This document shows positions 16,397 through 25,413 of a DNA stretch of 64,000 nucleotides, one piece after another. The stretch spans positions 86,473 to 150,472 of the forward strand of contig URAU01000005.1 in NCBI GenBank assembly GCA_900545955.1, in the 5' to 3' direction. The notes beneath the pieces are model-generated. The model was not told the DNA's origin, did no database searches, and worked only from the letters and a program-made list of their open reading frames with translations. Each line of letters starts with the position of its first letter. Positions within the stretch are counted from its first letter, which is position 1. The DNA is from an uncultured Porphyromonadaceae bacterium (GTDB lineage: Bacteria; Bacteroidota; Bacteroidia; Bacteroidales; Muribaculaceae). A program made the translations under genes and the position numbers.

Positions 16397-17488
16397 ATGG
16401 TAAAGATAGGCGATACAGTCAGGTTTCTTAGCTCCACCGGCGGTGGACGCGTGGTGAAAATCGACGGCCAGGTGGCCCACGTCGAGGAAGACGATGGTTT
16501 TGTTACTCCCGTACTGGTCAAGGAACTGGTGGTTGTGGCTCCCGCAGGCGACGAGAAGGCGCGCCGCGATATTTTCGGCGGAACGGGCCAGCAGCGTCAG
16601 GCCGACGAGGCCGAGGCGCGCAGCAAGTTCGTTCCCACCGCCGTTCCCGAGGCTCCGAAGCCCGAACCGGTGGTCGAGACCCCCGGCGGCGACCGCCTCA
16701 ACGTCGTGCTCGCCTACGAGGCTGTGGAACTTAAACATCTGTCCACCACCACGTTCGAGGCCTATCTCGTCAACGATTCCAATTATTACCTCTACTTCAC
16801 ATACCTCTCGCGTGCCGACGACGAAGAGGGTTGGACCACCCGCTATGCCGGCCTTGTAGAGCCCAACATGCAGATTTTCATCGAAGAACTAACACGCGAG
16901 CAGGTCGGACGCCTCGACCGCGTAGCCTTCCAGTACGTCGCCTTCAAGCGCGACCGTCAGTTTGCCTTGAAGGCTCCCGTCGCCGTCGAATCGCGCCTCG
17001 ACACCACCAAGTTCTTCAAGCTCCACTGCTTCCGCGAGAATGTCTACTTCGACCAGCCGGTCATCGCCGTCGAGATTGTAAAGAACGATATTCCCCAGCG
17101 GGCCAAGGTGTTCGACAGCGTAGGCCTCGAGGAAGCCATGCGCTCGAAAGTGCGTGCCGACCGCCGTCCGGTCGTGAAGCGCGACGCCCCCAGGCCCAAA
17201 GCCGACGCCCCGCTGGTGGTCGACCTCCATATCGGCGAGCTCCTCGACACCACTGCCGGCATGTCGACAGCCGACATCCTTAACTACCAGATTGACACCT
17301 TCCGCCGCGTCATGGACGAGAATCTACGCAACCGTGGCCGTAAAATTGTCTTCATCCACGGAAAAGGGGAGGGGATACTCCGCCAGGCCATCATGAAAGA
17401 GCTCAACCATCGCTACAAGAGCGCCGACGTTCAGGACGCCTCCTTCCGCGAGTACGGCTACGGCGCCACCCAGGTAACAATCAGATAA
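16397..17488 (+). CDS. Smr-domain protein with N-terminal DUF2027 region
   Basis: A 363-residue soluble protein of a Bacteroidetes-typical type. The N-terminal region begins VKIGDTVRFLSSTGGGRVVKI, a KOW/Tudor-like barrel. A linker (about 70-105) is followed by the DUF2027 central domain, and the C-terminal ~90 residues form an Smr domain with VDLHIGEL, the glycine-rich KIVFIHGKGEGILR and the end YGYGATQVTI. Smr domains bind or nick nucleic acids and are also found in MutS2; this protein lacks a MutS ATPase. The function is therefore uncertain. A Shine-Dalgarno-like purine run is weak, as usual for the phylum. Confidence 0.9.
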   Translation: MVKIGDTVRFLSSTGGGRVVKIDGQVAHVEEDDGFVTPVLVKELVVVAPAGDEKARRDIFGGTGQQRQADEAEARSKFVPTAVPEAPKPEPVVETPGGDRLNVVLAYEAVELKHLSTTTFEAYLVNDSNYYLYFTYLSRADDEEGWTTRYAGLVEPNMQIFIEELTREQVGRLDRVAFQYVAFKRDRQFALKAPVAVESRLDTTKFFKLHCFRENVYFDQPVIAVEIVKNDIPQRAKVFDSVGLEEAMRSKVRADRRPVVKRDAPRPKADAPLVVDLHIGELLDTTAGMSTADILNYQIDTFRRVMDENLRNRGRKIVFIHGKGEGILRQAIMKELNHRYKSADVQDASFREYGYGATQVTIR

Positions 17489-17503
17489 TCACTCTCTTTT
17501 GCT

Positions 17504-18364
17504 ATGATTATATGTTTCAGCGGCACGGGCAACTCCCTTCTGGTTGCCCGACAACTGCAGTCGCATCTCGGCGGCGACATCCTCATGCTTGAAGGGCGCC
17601 GTCTTATCGAGCCCGACTCGGAGCTGATACGCGTCCCAGAAGACGAACCTGTCGTATGGGTCATGCCCGTCTACTCCTGGGGAATCCCTCCGGTGGTCGT
17701 CCCCTTCCTGCGCCGCAGCAAGCTGAAAATCACCCCTGAGCACTCCACGCCTCACTTCCTCGTCCTGACCTGCGGCGACGATACCGGCTACGCCGACCAT
17801 CAGTGGGCAAAAATCATCGGGCGCCGAGGGTGGAACCCCCGCGGATCCTTTTCCGTCACGATGCCCAACACCTATGTGCTGATGAAAGGCTTCGACGTCG
17901 ACACCCCCGAAGTCGCCGACGCCAAACTCAAGGCAATGCCCGACCGCGTGGCCCATATCGCCGCAAAAATCAGCAAAGGCTACGGCGAAGGCGAAATGAC
18001 CCGCGGCTCCTGGGCATGGCTCAAAACCTACATCATCTACCCCTGGTTCGCCGCCTTCTGCATGTCCCCGCGCCCCTTCCACGCCACCGCCGCCTGCACA
18101 TCCTGCTCCCTCTGCGCCCGCTCCTGCCCGCTCTCCAACATCACCATGTCCCCCTCCACCCCTTCTATATCCTCTCGTTCTTCTCAAAATCAAGAAGGTA
18201 GTTCTGTGGACGAGCTTCAGCTCGGCGTCCCAGGCAGCCCCTCAACCCCCGTCTGGGGCTCCCGTTGCGCCCTCTGTCTGCGCTGCTACCATATCTGCCC
18301 CTCCCGCGCCGTCGCCTACGGCTCCGCCACCGCCTCCAAATCCCGCAAACCCATCTATCGCTGA
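17504..18364 (+). CDS. EFR1-type flavodoxin/ferredoxin protein
   Basis: This 286-residue protein joins a flavodoxin-like N-terminal domain (FMN loop CFSGTGNS at residues 4-11, VMPVYSWGIP near 53-62) to a C-terminal ferredoxin part with two [4Fe-4S] motifs, CTSCSLCARSCP and CALCLRCYHICP. It probably passes electrons between low-potential partners in the cytoplasm. The two cysteine motifs are unusually far apart: about 50 Ser/Pro/Gly-rich residues separate them, and this insert contains a palindromic element (18200-18230) encoding SSVDELQLGVPG, also present in the rRNA methyltransferase gene. It begins 15 bases after the Smr-domain gene and may be co-transcribed with it. Confidence 0.88.
   Translation: MIICFSGTGNSLLVARQLQSHLGGDILMLEGRRLIEPDSELIRVPEDEPVVWVMPVYSWGIPPVVVPFLRRSKLKITPEHSTPHFLVLTCGDDTGYADHQWAKIIGRRGWNPRGSFSVTMPNTYVLMKGFDVDTPEVADAKLKAMPDRVAHIAAKISKGYGEGEMTRGSWAWLKTYIIYPWFAAFCMSPRPFHATAACTSCSLCARSCPLSNITMSPSTPSISSRSSQNQEGSSVDELQLGVPGSPSTPVWGSRCALCLRCYHICPSRAVAYGSATASKSRKPIYR
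18200..18230 (+). repeat. In-frame palindromic element inside the EFR1 gene
   Basis: GTTCTGTGG is followed by a hairpin CGAGCT-TC-AGCTCG. It lies between the two iron-sulfur motifs and keeps the reading frame. Related to copies at 797-826, 31975-32004 and 56636-56662. Confidence 0.6.
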
Positions 18365-18551
18365 TCTCTCTCCGTTCCCCCTCCGTCCCTACTTCTTCCC
18401 TTCCCTAATCCTCCGTCAAAGGTGCGGCTTCACGCTTCCGGCGATCACGACGGCAATCCCCTCTTCCCTTTCTCCTGTCTGTCCGGCCTCCTGTCTTTTG
18501 TTCTTGTGCCGCCGGCTTGCCGGCGGTTTGCTGCTCAGAGGCAAATTCCCC
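18365..18551. repeat. Intergenic repeats upstream of secDF
   Basis: No gene is seen. A degenerate member of the CATCAAAGG..CTTCCGGCG family lies near 18415-18465, and TTGTTCTTGTGCC followed by a GCCGGC..GCCGGC hairpin lies at about 18496-18529. Both families recur in 21907-22338. Confidence 0.6.
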
Positions 18552-18582
18552 TTTGATTATCTGCGGAATTTGTGTATATTTG
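18552..18582 (+). promoter_or_regulatory. secDF promoter
   Basis: TTTG (18552-18555), a 19-base spacer and TATATTTG (18575-18582) match the Bacteroidetes consensus. The predicted transcript starts near 18589, leaving a leader of about 195 bases before secDF. Confidence 0.65.
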
Positions 18583-18595
18583 CAAGCTGAAAACT

Positions 18596-18778
18596 ATGTC
18601 GCGCAGCCCCCTCCGGGGCCTGTGGCCGCTCTGCTTGCCTCACTGTCAGTGGATTGGCTTCGCGCCGGCATTCCGTTTTCTCCCTTTTTTGGCTCGCGTG
18701 GAGCTGCCCGGCTATGGGGCGCCTCCGCCGGCTCAGGCAATGGAAAATAAAAAAAATAATAACATAAATACTTTTTAA
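18596..18778 (+). CDS. Candidate 60-residue leader peptide upstream of secDF
   Basis: The ORF opens about seven bases after the predicted transcription start and stops six bases before the secDF ATG. It has a short basic start (MSRSPLRG), a long hydrophobic stretch (about residues 9-34), then ELPGYGAPPPAQA and an Asn/Lys-rich tail. Upstream exported-type peptides with proline-containing stall sites control secA or secDF in other bacteria (SecM, VemP, ApdA/ApdP with RAPP-like motifs). The position and the APPP segment fit that idea, but no homologue is recognised and the region is GC-rich, so it may be chance. Confidence 0.33.
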   Translation: MSRSPLRGLWPLCLPHCQWIGFAPAFRFLPFLARVELPGYGAPPPAQAMENKKNNNINTF

Positions 18779-18784
18779 CACCAC

Positions 18785-21697
18785 ATGCAAAGCAAAGGAA
18801 CCCTCGGGAGTATCATCGCCGGTATCATCGCGATTTTCCTCGTGCTTGTCTGCCTGTTCTACCTGTCGTTCACCCTCGTGAGCAGCAAGCAGGAGGCGAA
18901 GGCTGAGCAGTATGCTCTCTCCGTAGCCGGGCAGCAGGGCAAGAACTCCGAGCAGTACAACAAGGCCTATAAAGCCTACATCGACTCAATTTCCAAGGAG
19001 CCCGTTTGGCTGGGCTACAACTACAGTGAAGTCCAGAAATGGGGTGTCGGCCTCGGACTCGACCTCAAAGGCGGCATGAACGTCATCCTTCAGGTCTCCA
19101 TGCCCGACATGCTCCGCTCAATGAAAAACGCCGACCAGGATCCGGCTTTCGAGCAGGCGCTCGCAAATACCGACTCCATCATCGGCAACAACCACTCCTC
19201 CGACTATGTGGGAACCTTCGTCCAGCAGTACCGCGCCCTTAACCCCGGCGCCGACTACTCCGTGGTGTTCAACTCCATCGTGAAGCAGGGCCAGAGCGAC
19301 AAGGATGTCGCCTCCGTCCTCAAGTCCGAGGTCAAGGATCGCGTCAACAACTCCGCCACCAACGTGCTCCGTTCGCGTATCGACGCCTACGGCGTGGTTT
19401 CCCCCAACATCCAGGTGCTTCAGGACAACGACGGCCAGATTCTTCTCGAACTCCCCGGCGTTAAGGAGCATCAGCGCGTGCGCGAACTCCTCCAGCGCTC
19501 CGCCAACCTCGAATTCTACGAGTGCTACGGCGCCAACGAAATCGCCGGTCAGGTCGCTCAGCTCGACGCTGCCCTCCGCGCTAAAAACGGTACCGGCCTC
19601 CGCGAGCGCTTCCTCATGATCAGCTCCGACGCTACCCCCGTATTCGGTATCGCAACCGCCCAGGAGCGCGACAGCATCAACGCCGCCCTCGCAACCCCCG
19701 AAGCCAAGCAGTACCTCCCCTCCAACCTCCGCCTGCGTTGGAGCGTGAAGCCCTCGCCCGTCAACTTCACCGACACCGTCACCCATAAGGAGCGTCAGAT
19801 CGACACATATCAGCTTATCGCCCTCCGTGCCACCAACGGCGGTCCCGCCCTCGACGGCTCTGGCGTAATCGGCGCTACCAGCGACTTCGACCAGATGCAG
19901 GGCAACGTCGTTTCCATGACCATGAACTCCGAGGCCGCACGCGACTGGGCCCGTATTACCCAGCGCAACATCGGCCACCCCGTAGCTATTGTCCTCGACG
20001 ACCTCGTTTATTCCTATCCCAACATCCGCCAGGCTATCGAAGGCGGTCGCTCGCAGATCACCGGCGACTTCACCGTCGAAGAAGCTCAGGACCTTGCCAA
20101 CGTCCTCAAGAGCGGTAAGATGACCGCCAAGGTCGACATCATCTCCGACATGGTTATCGGTCCCTCGCTCGGCCAGCAGGCCATCGAGTCCGGTATCTGG
20201 TCGTTCGTTGTCGCCCTCGTGCTCCTCATGATCTTCATGTGCTGCATCTATGGCCTCATCCCCGGCCTCATCGCCAACTTCGGCCTTATCTGCAACCTCT
20301 TCTTCACATTCGGCATCCTCGCCTCCTTCCAGGCCGTCCTCACCCTCAGCGGTATCGCAGGTATCGTCCTCGCTCTCGGTATGGCCGTCGATGCCAACGT
20401 GCTCATCTTCGAGCGCGCCAAGGAGGAACTCCGCGCCGGAAAATCCATCCGCACCGCAATCGCCGACGGCTACTCCAACGCCTTCTCCGCCATCTTCGAC
20501 TCCAACCTTACCTCGATTATCACAGGCGTGATCCTCCTCTTCTTCGGCACAGGTCCCATCAAGGGCTTCGCCACCACCCTCATAATCGGTATCGTCTGCT
20601 CCTTCTTCACGGCCGTCTATCTCACCCGCATCATCTTCATCACATGCGGAAAGACCAAGCCCTTCCAGAAGCTCACCTTCACCACCGCAATCTCGCGCAA
20701 CATGTTCAACAACTCCCACTTCAACTTCCTGGGAGCCCGCAAGATTGCCTTCCCCGTAATCGGCATCTTCATCGCCGTTGTCGTAATCTCCCTCTTTGTC
20801 CGTGGCCTCAACCAGGGCATCGACTTCTCCGGCGGCCGCAACTACGTTGTCAAATTCGAGAAGCCCGTCAAGACCGACGCACTCCAGCAAGCACTCATGC
20901 CCGTCTTCAACGCCGACGGTCAGGTAGCTTCCGTATCCGTAATCACCATCGAGAATTCCAACCAGGTTCGCATCTCCACCAACTATAAGATCAAATCCGA
21001 CGAAGACGCCTCCGCCATCGAGGAAGAAATCACCCGCAAGCTCTACGACACCTTCAAGGCCGAAGGCCTCCTCCCCGACGGAATGACCCTCGAATCCTTC
21101 TCCACCACCGACGAGACCCAGGGCATCCTCTCCTCGCAGACCGTCGGCCCGACCGTCGCCAACGACATGCGCAACAAGGCCTACATCGCCGTTATCCTCT
21201 CCCTCGCCGCGATGTTCCTCTACATCCTCCTGCGTTTCCGCAACGTCGCCTTCTCCCTTGGTGCACTCGCAGCCGTCGCCTTCACCGCATTCTCCATCAT
21301 CGGCTTCTACTCCCTCTTCTGGGGCATCCTCCCCTTCGCCATGGAGATTGACCAGACATTCATCGCCGCAATCCTCACCATAATCGGTTATCAGATCAAC
21401 GATACCGTGGTAGTGTTCGACCGCGTGCGCGAAAACGTCGGCCTCTATCCCAAGCAGGACTTCTTCACCACCATCAACAAGTCGCTCAACTCCACCCTCG
21501 GCCGTACCATCATGACCTCGGCCTCGACCCTCCTGGTGCTCCTCTGCATCTTCATCCTTGGTGGCGATTCCATCCGTTCCTTCATCTTCGCGATGCTCTT
21601 CGGCGTAATCACCGGTACACTTTCCACCATCTACATCGCAACCCCCGTTGCCTACCTGGTGAACTCCCGCAAAGTGGCCAACCCCGCCGTAAAATAA
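18785..21697 (+). CDS. secDF: Protein translocase subunit SecDF (fused SecD-SecF)
   Basis: The 970-residue fusion uses the proton gradient to help pull preproteins across the inner membrane after SecYEG. The SecD half has an N-terminal membrane segment (residues 9-31), the DLKGGMNVILQV motif near 93, a large periplasmic P1 region and a membrane block with GMAVDANVLIFERAKEELR. The SecF half starts near residue 645, with a hydrophobic segment, IDFSGGRNYVVKFE and DTVVVFDRVREN. A single-chain form is usual in Bacteroidetes. The C-terminus (VANPAVK) is encoded by the first unit of a short tandem repeat that continues downstream. Promoter, leader and a strong terminator indicate a single-gene transcript. 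Confidence 0.96.
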   Translation: MQSKGTLGSIIAGIIAIFLVLVCLFYLSFTLVSSKQEAKAEQYALSVAGQQGKNSEQYNKAYKAYIDSISKEPVWLGYNYSEVQKWGVGLGLDLKGGMNVILQVSMPDMLRSMKNADQDPAFEQALANTDSIIGNNHSSDYVGTFVQQYRALNPGADYSVVFNSIVKQGQSDKDVASVLKSEVKDRVNNSATNVLRSRIDAYGVVSPNIQVLQDNDGQILLELPGVKEHQRVRELLQRSANLEFYECYGANEIAGQVAQLDAALRAKNGTGLRERFLMISSDATPVFGIATAQERDSINAALATPEAKQYLPSNLRLRWSVKPSPVNFTDTVTHKERQIDTYQLIALRATNGGPALDGSGVIGATSDFDQMQGNVVSMTMNSEAARDWARITQRNIGHPVAIVLDDLVYSYPNIRQAIEGGRSQITGDFTVEEAQDLANVLKSGKMTAKVDIISDMVIGPSLGQQAIESGIWSFVVALVLLMIFMCCIYGLIPGLIANFGLICNLFFTFGILASFQAVLTLSGIAGIVLALGMAVDANVLIFERAKEELRAGKSIRTAIADGYSNAFSAIFDSNLTSIITGVILLFFGTGPIKGFATTLIIGIVCSFFTAVYLTRIIFITCGKTKPFQKLTFTTAISRNMFNNSHFNFLGARKIAFPVIGIFIAVVVISLFVRGLNQGIDFSGGRNYVVKFEKPVKTDALQQALMPVFNADGQVASVSVITIENSNQVRISTNYKIKSDEDASAIEEEITRKLYDTFKAEGLLPDGMTLESFSTTDETQGILSSQTVGPTVANDMRNKAYIAVILSLAAMFLYILLRFRNVAFSLGALAAVAFTAFSIIGFYSLFWGILPFAMEIDQTFIAAILTIIGYQINDTVVVFDRVRENVGLYPKQDFFTTINKSLNSTLGRTIMTSASTLLVLLCIFILGGDSIRSFIFAMLFGVITGTLSTIYIATPVAYLVNSRKVANPAVK

Positions 21698-21776
21698 ATC
21701 CTCGGCGGCCAACCCCGCCGTGCCCCCGACGGTCATCCCCGCCGAAAATAACCCCTGGCGGTCATCCCCGCCGAAG
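21676..21776 (+). repeat. Tandem repeat running from the end of secDF into the spacer
   Basis: About four copies of GGCCAACCCCGCCG or GGTCATCCCCGCCG occur at 24-31 base steps; the first codes for the last residues of SecDF. Confidence 0.65.
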
Positions 21777-21823
21777 CCTCAACCGCAGATTCTATCAGCT
21801 AATAGCCGATAATCAGCAATATC

Positions 21824-21864
21824 AACCAATCAGGGCGAAAACCTTCGCCCTGATTGGTTTTTGT
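21824..21864 (+). terminator. Intrinsic terminator of secDF
   Basis: A perfect 16-base stem (AACCAATCAGGGCGAA with its complement) and a four-base AACC loop are followed by a T-rich run. Confidence 0.85.
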
Positions 21865-21906
21865 TCTATAGTGCTTTCCACCTTGCTCCCTGCTCTTTCT
21901 CCCCTT

Positions 21907-22340
21907 GGCTCCCATCAAAGGGGCGGTTTCCCGCTTCCGGCGAGCATCGCCGGAATTTCCCCCTCCTGCTCCTTCCGCCCGCTTAGGAGGTGCGAATTAT
22001 TTCGCACCTCACGCGCTCGGATTCAGCCGCCCCGCTTTCCCCGCTCTTGCCTCGGGCTTCTTCCCTGTTTCCCTCCTGATTTGTTTGCGCTCCGAGCTTT
22101 AGCTCGGGTCTCCCCGTGTTCCTCCCTCCTCCTATCCCTTGGCTCCCATCAAAGGGGCGGTTTTCCGCTTCCGGCGAGCATCGCCGGAACCCCCGCCTCC
22201 TGCCTCCAAATTGTTTTCCCCTCTTTTGTTCTTGTGCCGCTGGCTTGCCAGCGGGCGGAGTTTCGCTCCGATTCGTTCTTGTGCCGCCGCCTTGCCGGCG
22301 GTCGGGCGTTGCCCCGATCCGTTCTTGTGCCGCAGGCTTC
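21907..22340. repeat. Cluster of short palindromic repeats between secDF and cvpA
   Basis: No gene is seen in 21865-22393. The cluster holds two copies of CATCAAAGG..CTTCCGGCGA-GCA-TCGCCGG (21912-21960 and 22146-22192), one family A hairpin (21984-22014), a CCGAGCT-TT-AGCTCGG palindrome (22092-22107), and TTGTTCTTGTGCCG copies followed by GGC-rich hairpins (22226-22257, 22283-22308, partial 22320-22338). Some stems differ at paired positions, for example CCGCTGGC with GCCAGCGG against CCGCCGGC with GCCGGCGG at 18510. Confidence 0.75.
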
Positions 22341-22393
22341 CCCTCCTTTTCCCATCGCAAAGGCAAATCCTTGCGTTGCCCCGCAAAAATTCG

Positions 22394-22401
22394 TACCTTT
22401 G
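22394..22401 (+). promoter_or_regulatory. cvpA promoter -7 element
   Basis: TACCTTTG lies 14 bases before the cvpA start, giving a very short leader. Confidence 0.6.
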
Positions 22402-22415
22402 CAGTCTAATCCGCA

Positions 22416-22910
22416 ATGACAAAACTCGACATATTCATCCTGATTGTATTCGTCGTATCCGTCGCCTGGGGCTTCCGTAAAGGCGTCATCGTCCAGGCCG
22501 GAGCCCTCGGAGGCCTCATTCTCGGCGTCCTCCTATGTCATATCGGAGGCGATTATATCGCAGCGATGATAGCCTCCAAAGGAGCTGATGCCGCTACTCA
22601 GCCCGGATATGTCGATAAGGTGATGGCCAACATCATCCTGTTCATAATCGGCTACCTGAGCGTGCGAATCGTCGCCCACTTCTTCAAGACCGTCGTCCGT
22701 TCCCTCAGCCTCGGAGTGCTCGACCGCATCGCCGGCGCCCTGTTCAGCTGCTTCGAGTGGATGCTTGCCCTGAGTATCCTGCTCAATCTCTGGCTGCTCG
22801 TCAAGCCCTCCACTCCTTTCCTGGCCATGTCGACTATCGGCAACGGCCATGCAATCGAGGCCATCCTCTCCCTCGCCCCCGCTCTACTCGGCTGGGCCGT
22901 CGGCGGCTGA
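22416..22910 (+). CDS. CvpA family membrane protein
   Basis: A 164-residue protein with about four hydrophobic segments, starting MTKLDIFILIVFVVSVAWGFRKG, which is the typical CvpA N-terminus. Family members are linked to colicin V production and to envelope stress or bile tolerance in other bacteria; the biochemical role is unknown. It has its own promoter and lies upstream of the suf genes, separated by a structured 140-base region. The length matches the family. Confidence 0.85.
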   Translation: MTKLDIFILIVFVVSVAWGFRKGVIVQAGALGGLILGVLLCHIGGDYIAAMIASKGADAATQPGYVDKVMANIILFIIGYLSVRIVAHFFKTVVRSLSLGVLDRIAGALFSCFEWMLALSILLNLWLLVKPSTPFLAMSTIGNGHAIEAILSLAPALLGWAVGG

Positions 22911-22944
22911 AACTCTTTCCCCATCCGCCGCGTTATAATGATTG

Positions 22945-23036
22945 TCTACACGAATCCTTTTATGGTTCGCTTATATAAATCCTCATCAACAGAGGCTCGG
23001 AGAGCCGATGTCGTGGTCATAAAAAGGATTGTAGAA
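22945..23036 (+). ncRNA. Structured leader before the suf genes
   Basis: TCTACA..AATCCTTTTATG (22945-22964) pairs, with small bulges, with CATAAAA..GGATTGTAGA (23018-23035). The enclosed ~50 bases contain CCTC-ATCAACA-GAGG and GGCTC-GGA-GAGCC, which share two bases and so exclude each other or extend into a branched fold. The outer helix ends 21 bases before sufB. It could be a cis-regulatory RNA or a small mobile palindrome; no known class is recognised. Confidence 0.4.
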
Positions 23037-23056
23037 TAAGAAAGTCAACTACCGTT

Positions 23057-24529
<1,473 letters not shown>

Positions 24530-24623
24530 TAAACAAACCTCCCATCCCTTCCAAATTTCCCATAATACCCCTCTCTCCAATAATTCTCAATACTCCCATC
24601 CCTCCCAAACCCTCAACCACAAA

Positions 24624-25388
24624 ATGAGCAACGATATACTTCTGAAGGTCAGCGACCTTCGCGCAAAAGTCGACGACAAGGAGATTCTCAAGGGAATCAA
24701 TCTCGAGATTCATCCCGGCGAGGTCCACGCCATCATGGGTCCCAACGGCTCGGGCAAGTCCACGCTCTCCAGCGTTCTCGCCGGTAATCCCGCCTTCACC
24801 GTCACAGGGGGCTCCGTCGACTTCCACGGCCTCGACCTGCTCTCGCTCTCTCCCGAGGACCGCTCCCACGAGGGCCTTTTCCTCTCCTTCCAGTATCCCG
24901 TTGAGATTCCCGGAGTCTCGATGGTCAACTTCATGCGCGCGGCCGTTAATGCCAAGCGCGAGTATTTCCATGAGCCCGCCCTCTCGGCCGGCGAGTTCCT
25001 CAAGCTGATGCGTCAGAAGCGCGCCATCGTCGAGCTCGACAACAAGCTCGCCTCGCGCTCGGTCAACGAAGGCTTCTCCGGCGGCGAGAAAAAGCGCAAC
25101 GAAATATTCCAGATGGCCGTGCTCGAACCGCGCCTCTCCATCCTCGACGAGACCGACTCCGGACTCGACATCGACGCCCTTCGCGTAGTGGCCGGCGGCG
25201 TCAACCAGCTCAAGAGCGCCGACAACGCCACCATCGTCATCACCCACTACCAGCGTCTGCTCGATTATATCCGTCCCGACTTCGTCCATGTGCTCTATAA
25301 GGGCCGGATTATCCGTACCGGCGGTCCCGAGCTCGCCCTTGAGCTTGAGGAAAAAGGCTACGACTGGCTTAAAGACCAGGAAGCCTGA
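24624..25388 (+). CDS. sufC: Fe-S assembly ATPase SufC
   Basis: A 254-residue ABC-type ATPase that drives the SufBCD scaffold. It has a Walker A loop GPNGSGKSTL near residue 37, the signature SGGEKKRNE near 150 and Walker B LSILDETDSGLD near 170, in the standard order and spacing. It follows sufB after a 94-base C/T-rich spacer that contains no gene and precedes sufD by 25 bases. There is no membrane partner, consistent with the cytoplasmic Suf system. Confidence 0.96.
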   Translation: MSNDILLKVSDLRAKVDDKEILKGINLEIHPGEVHAIMGPNGSGKSTLSSVLAGNPAFTVTGGSVDFHGLDLLSLSPEDRSHEGLFLSFQYPVEIPGVSMVNFMRAAVNAKREYFHEPALSAGEFLKLMRQKRAIVELDNKLASRSVNEGFSGGEKKRNEIFQMAVLEPRLSILDETDSGLDIDALRVVAGGVNQLKSADNATIVITHYQRLLDYIRPDFVHVLYKGRIIRTGGPELALELEEKGYDWLKDQEA

Positions 25389-25413
25389 TCGTTAATCCTA
25401 CTTCTCACAACCG

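Noticed and set aside
19118..21736. 872-codon - strand ORF opposite secDF
   Set aside because: Asp/Glu/Gly-rich antisense frame of a strongly biased gene; SecDF motifs are unambiguous.
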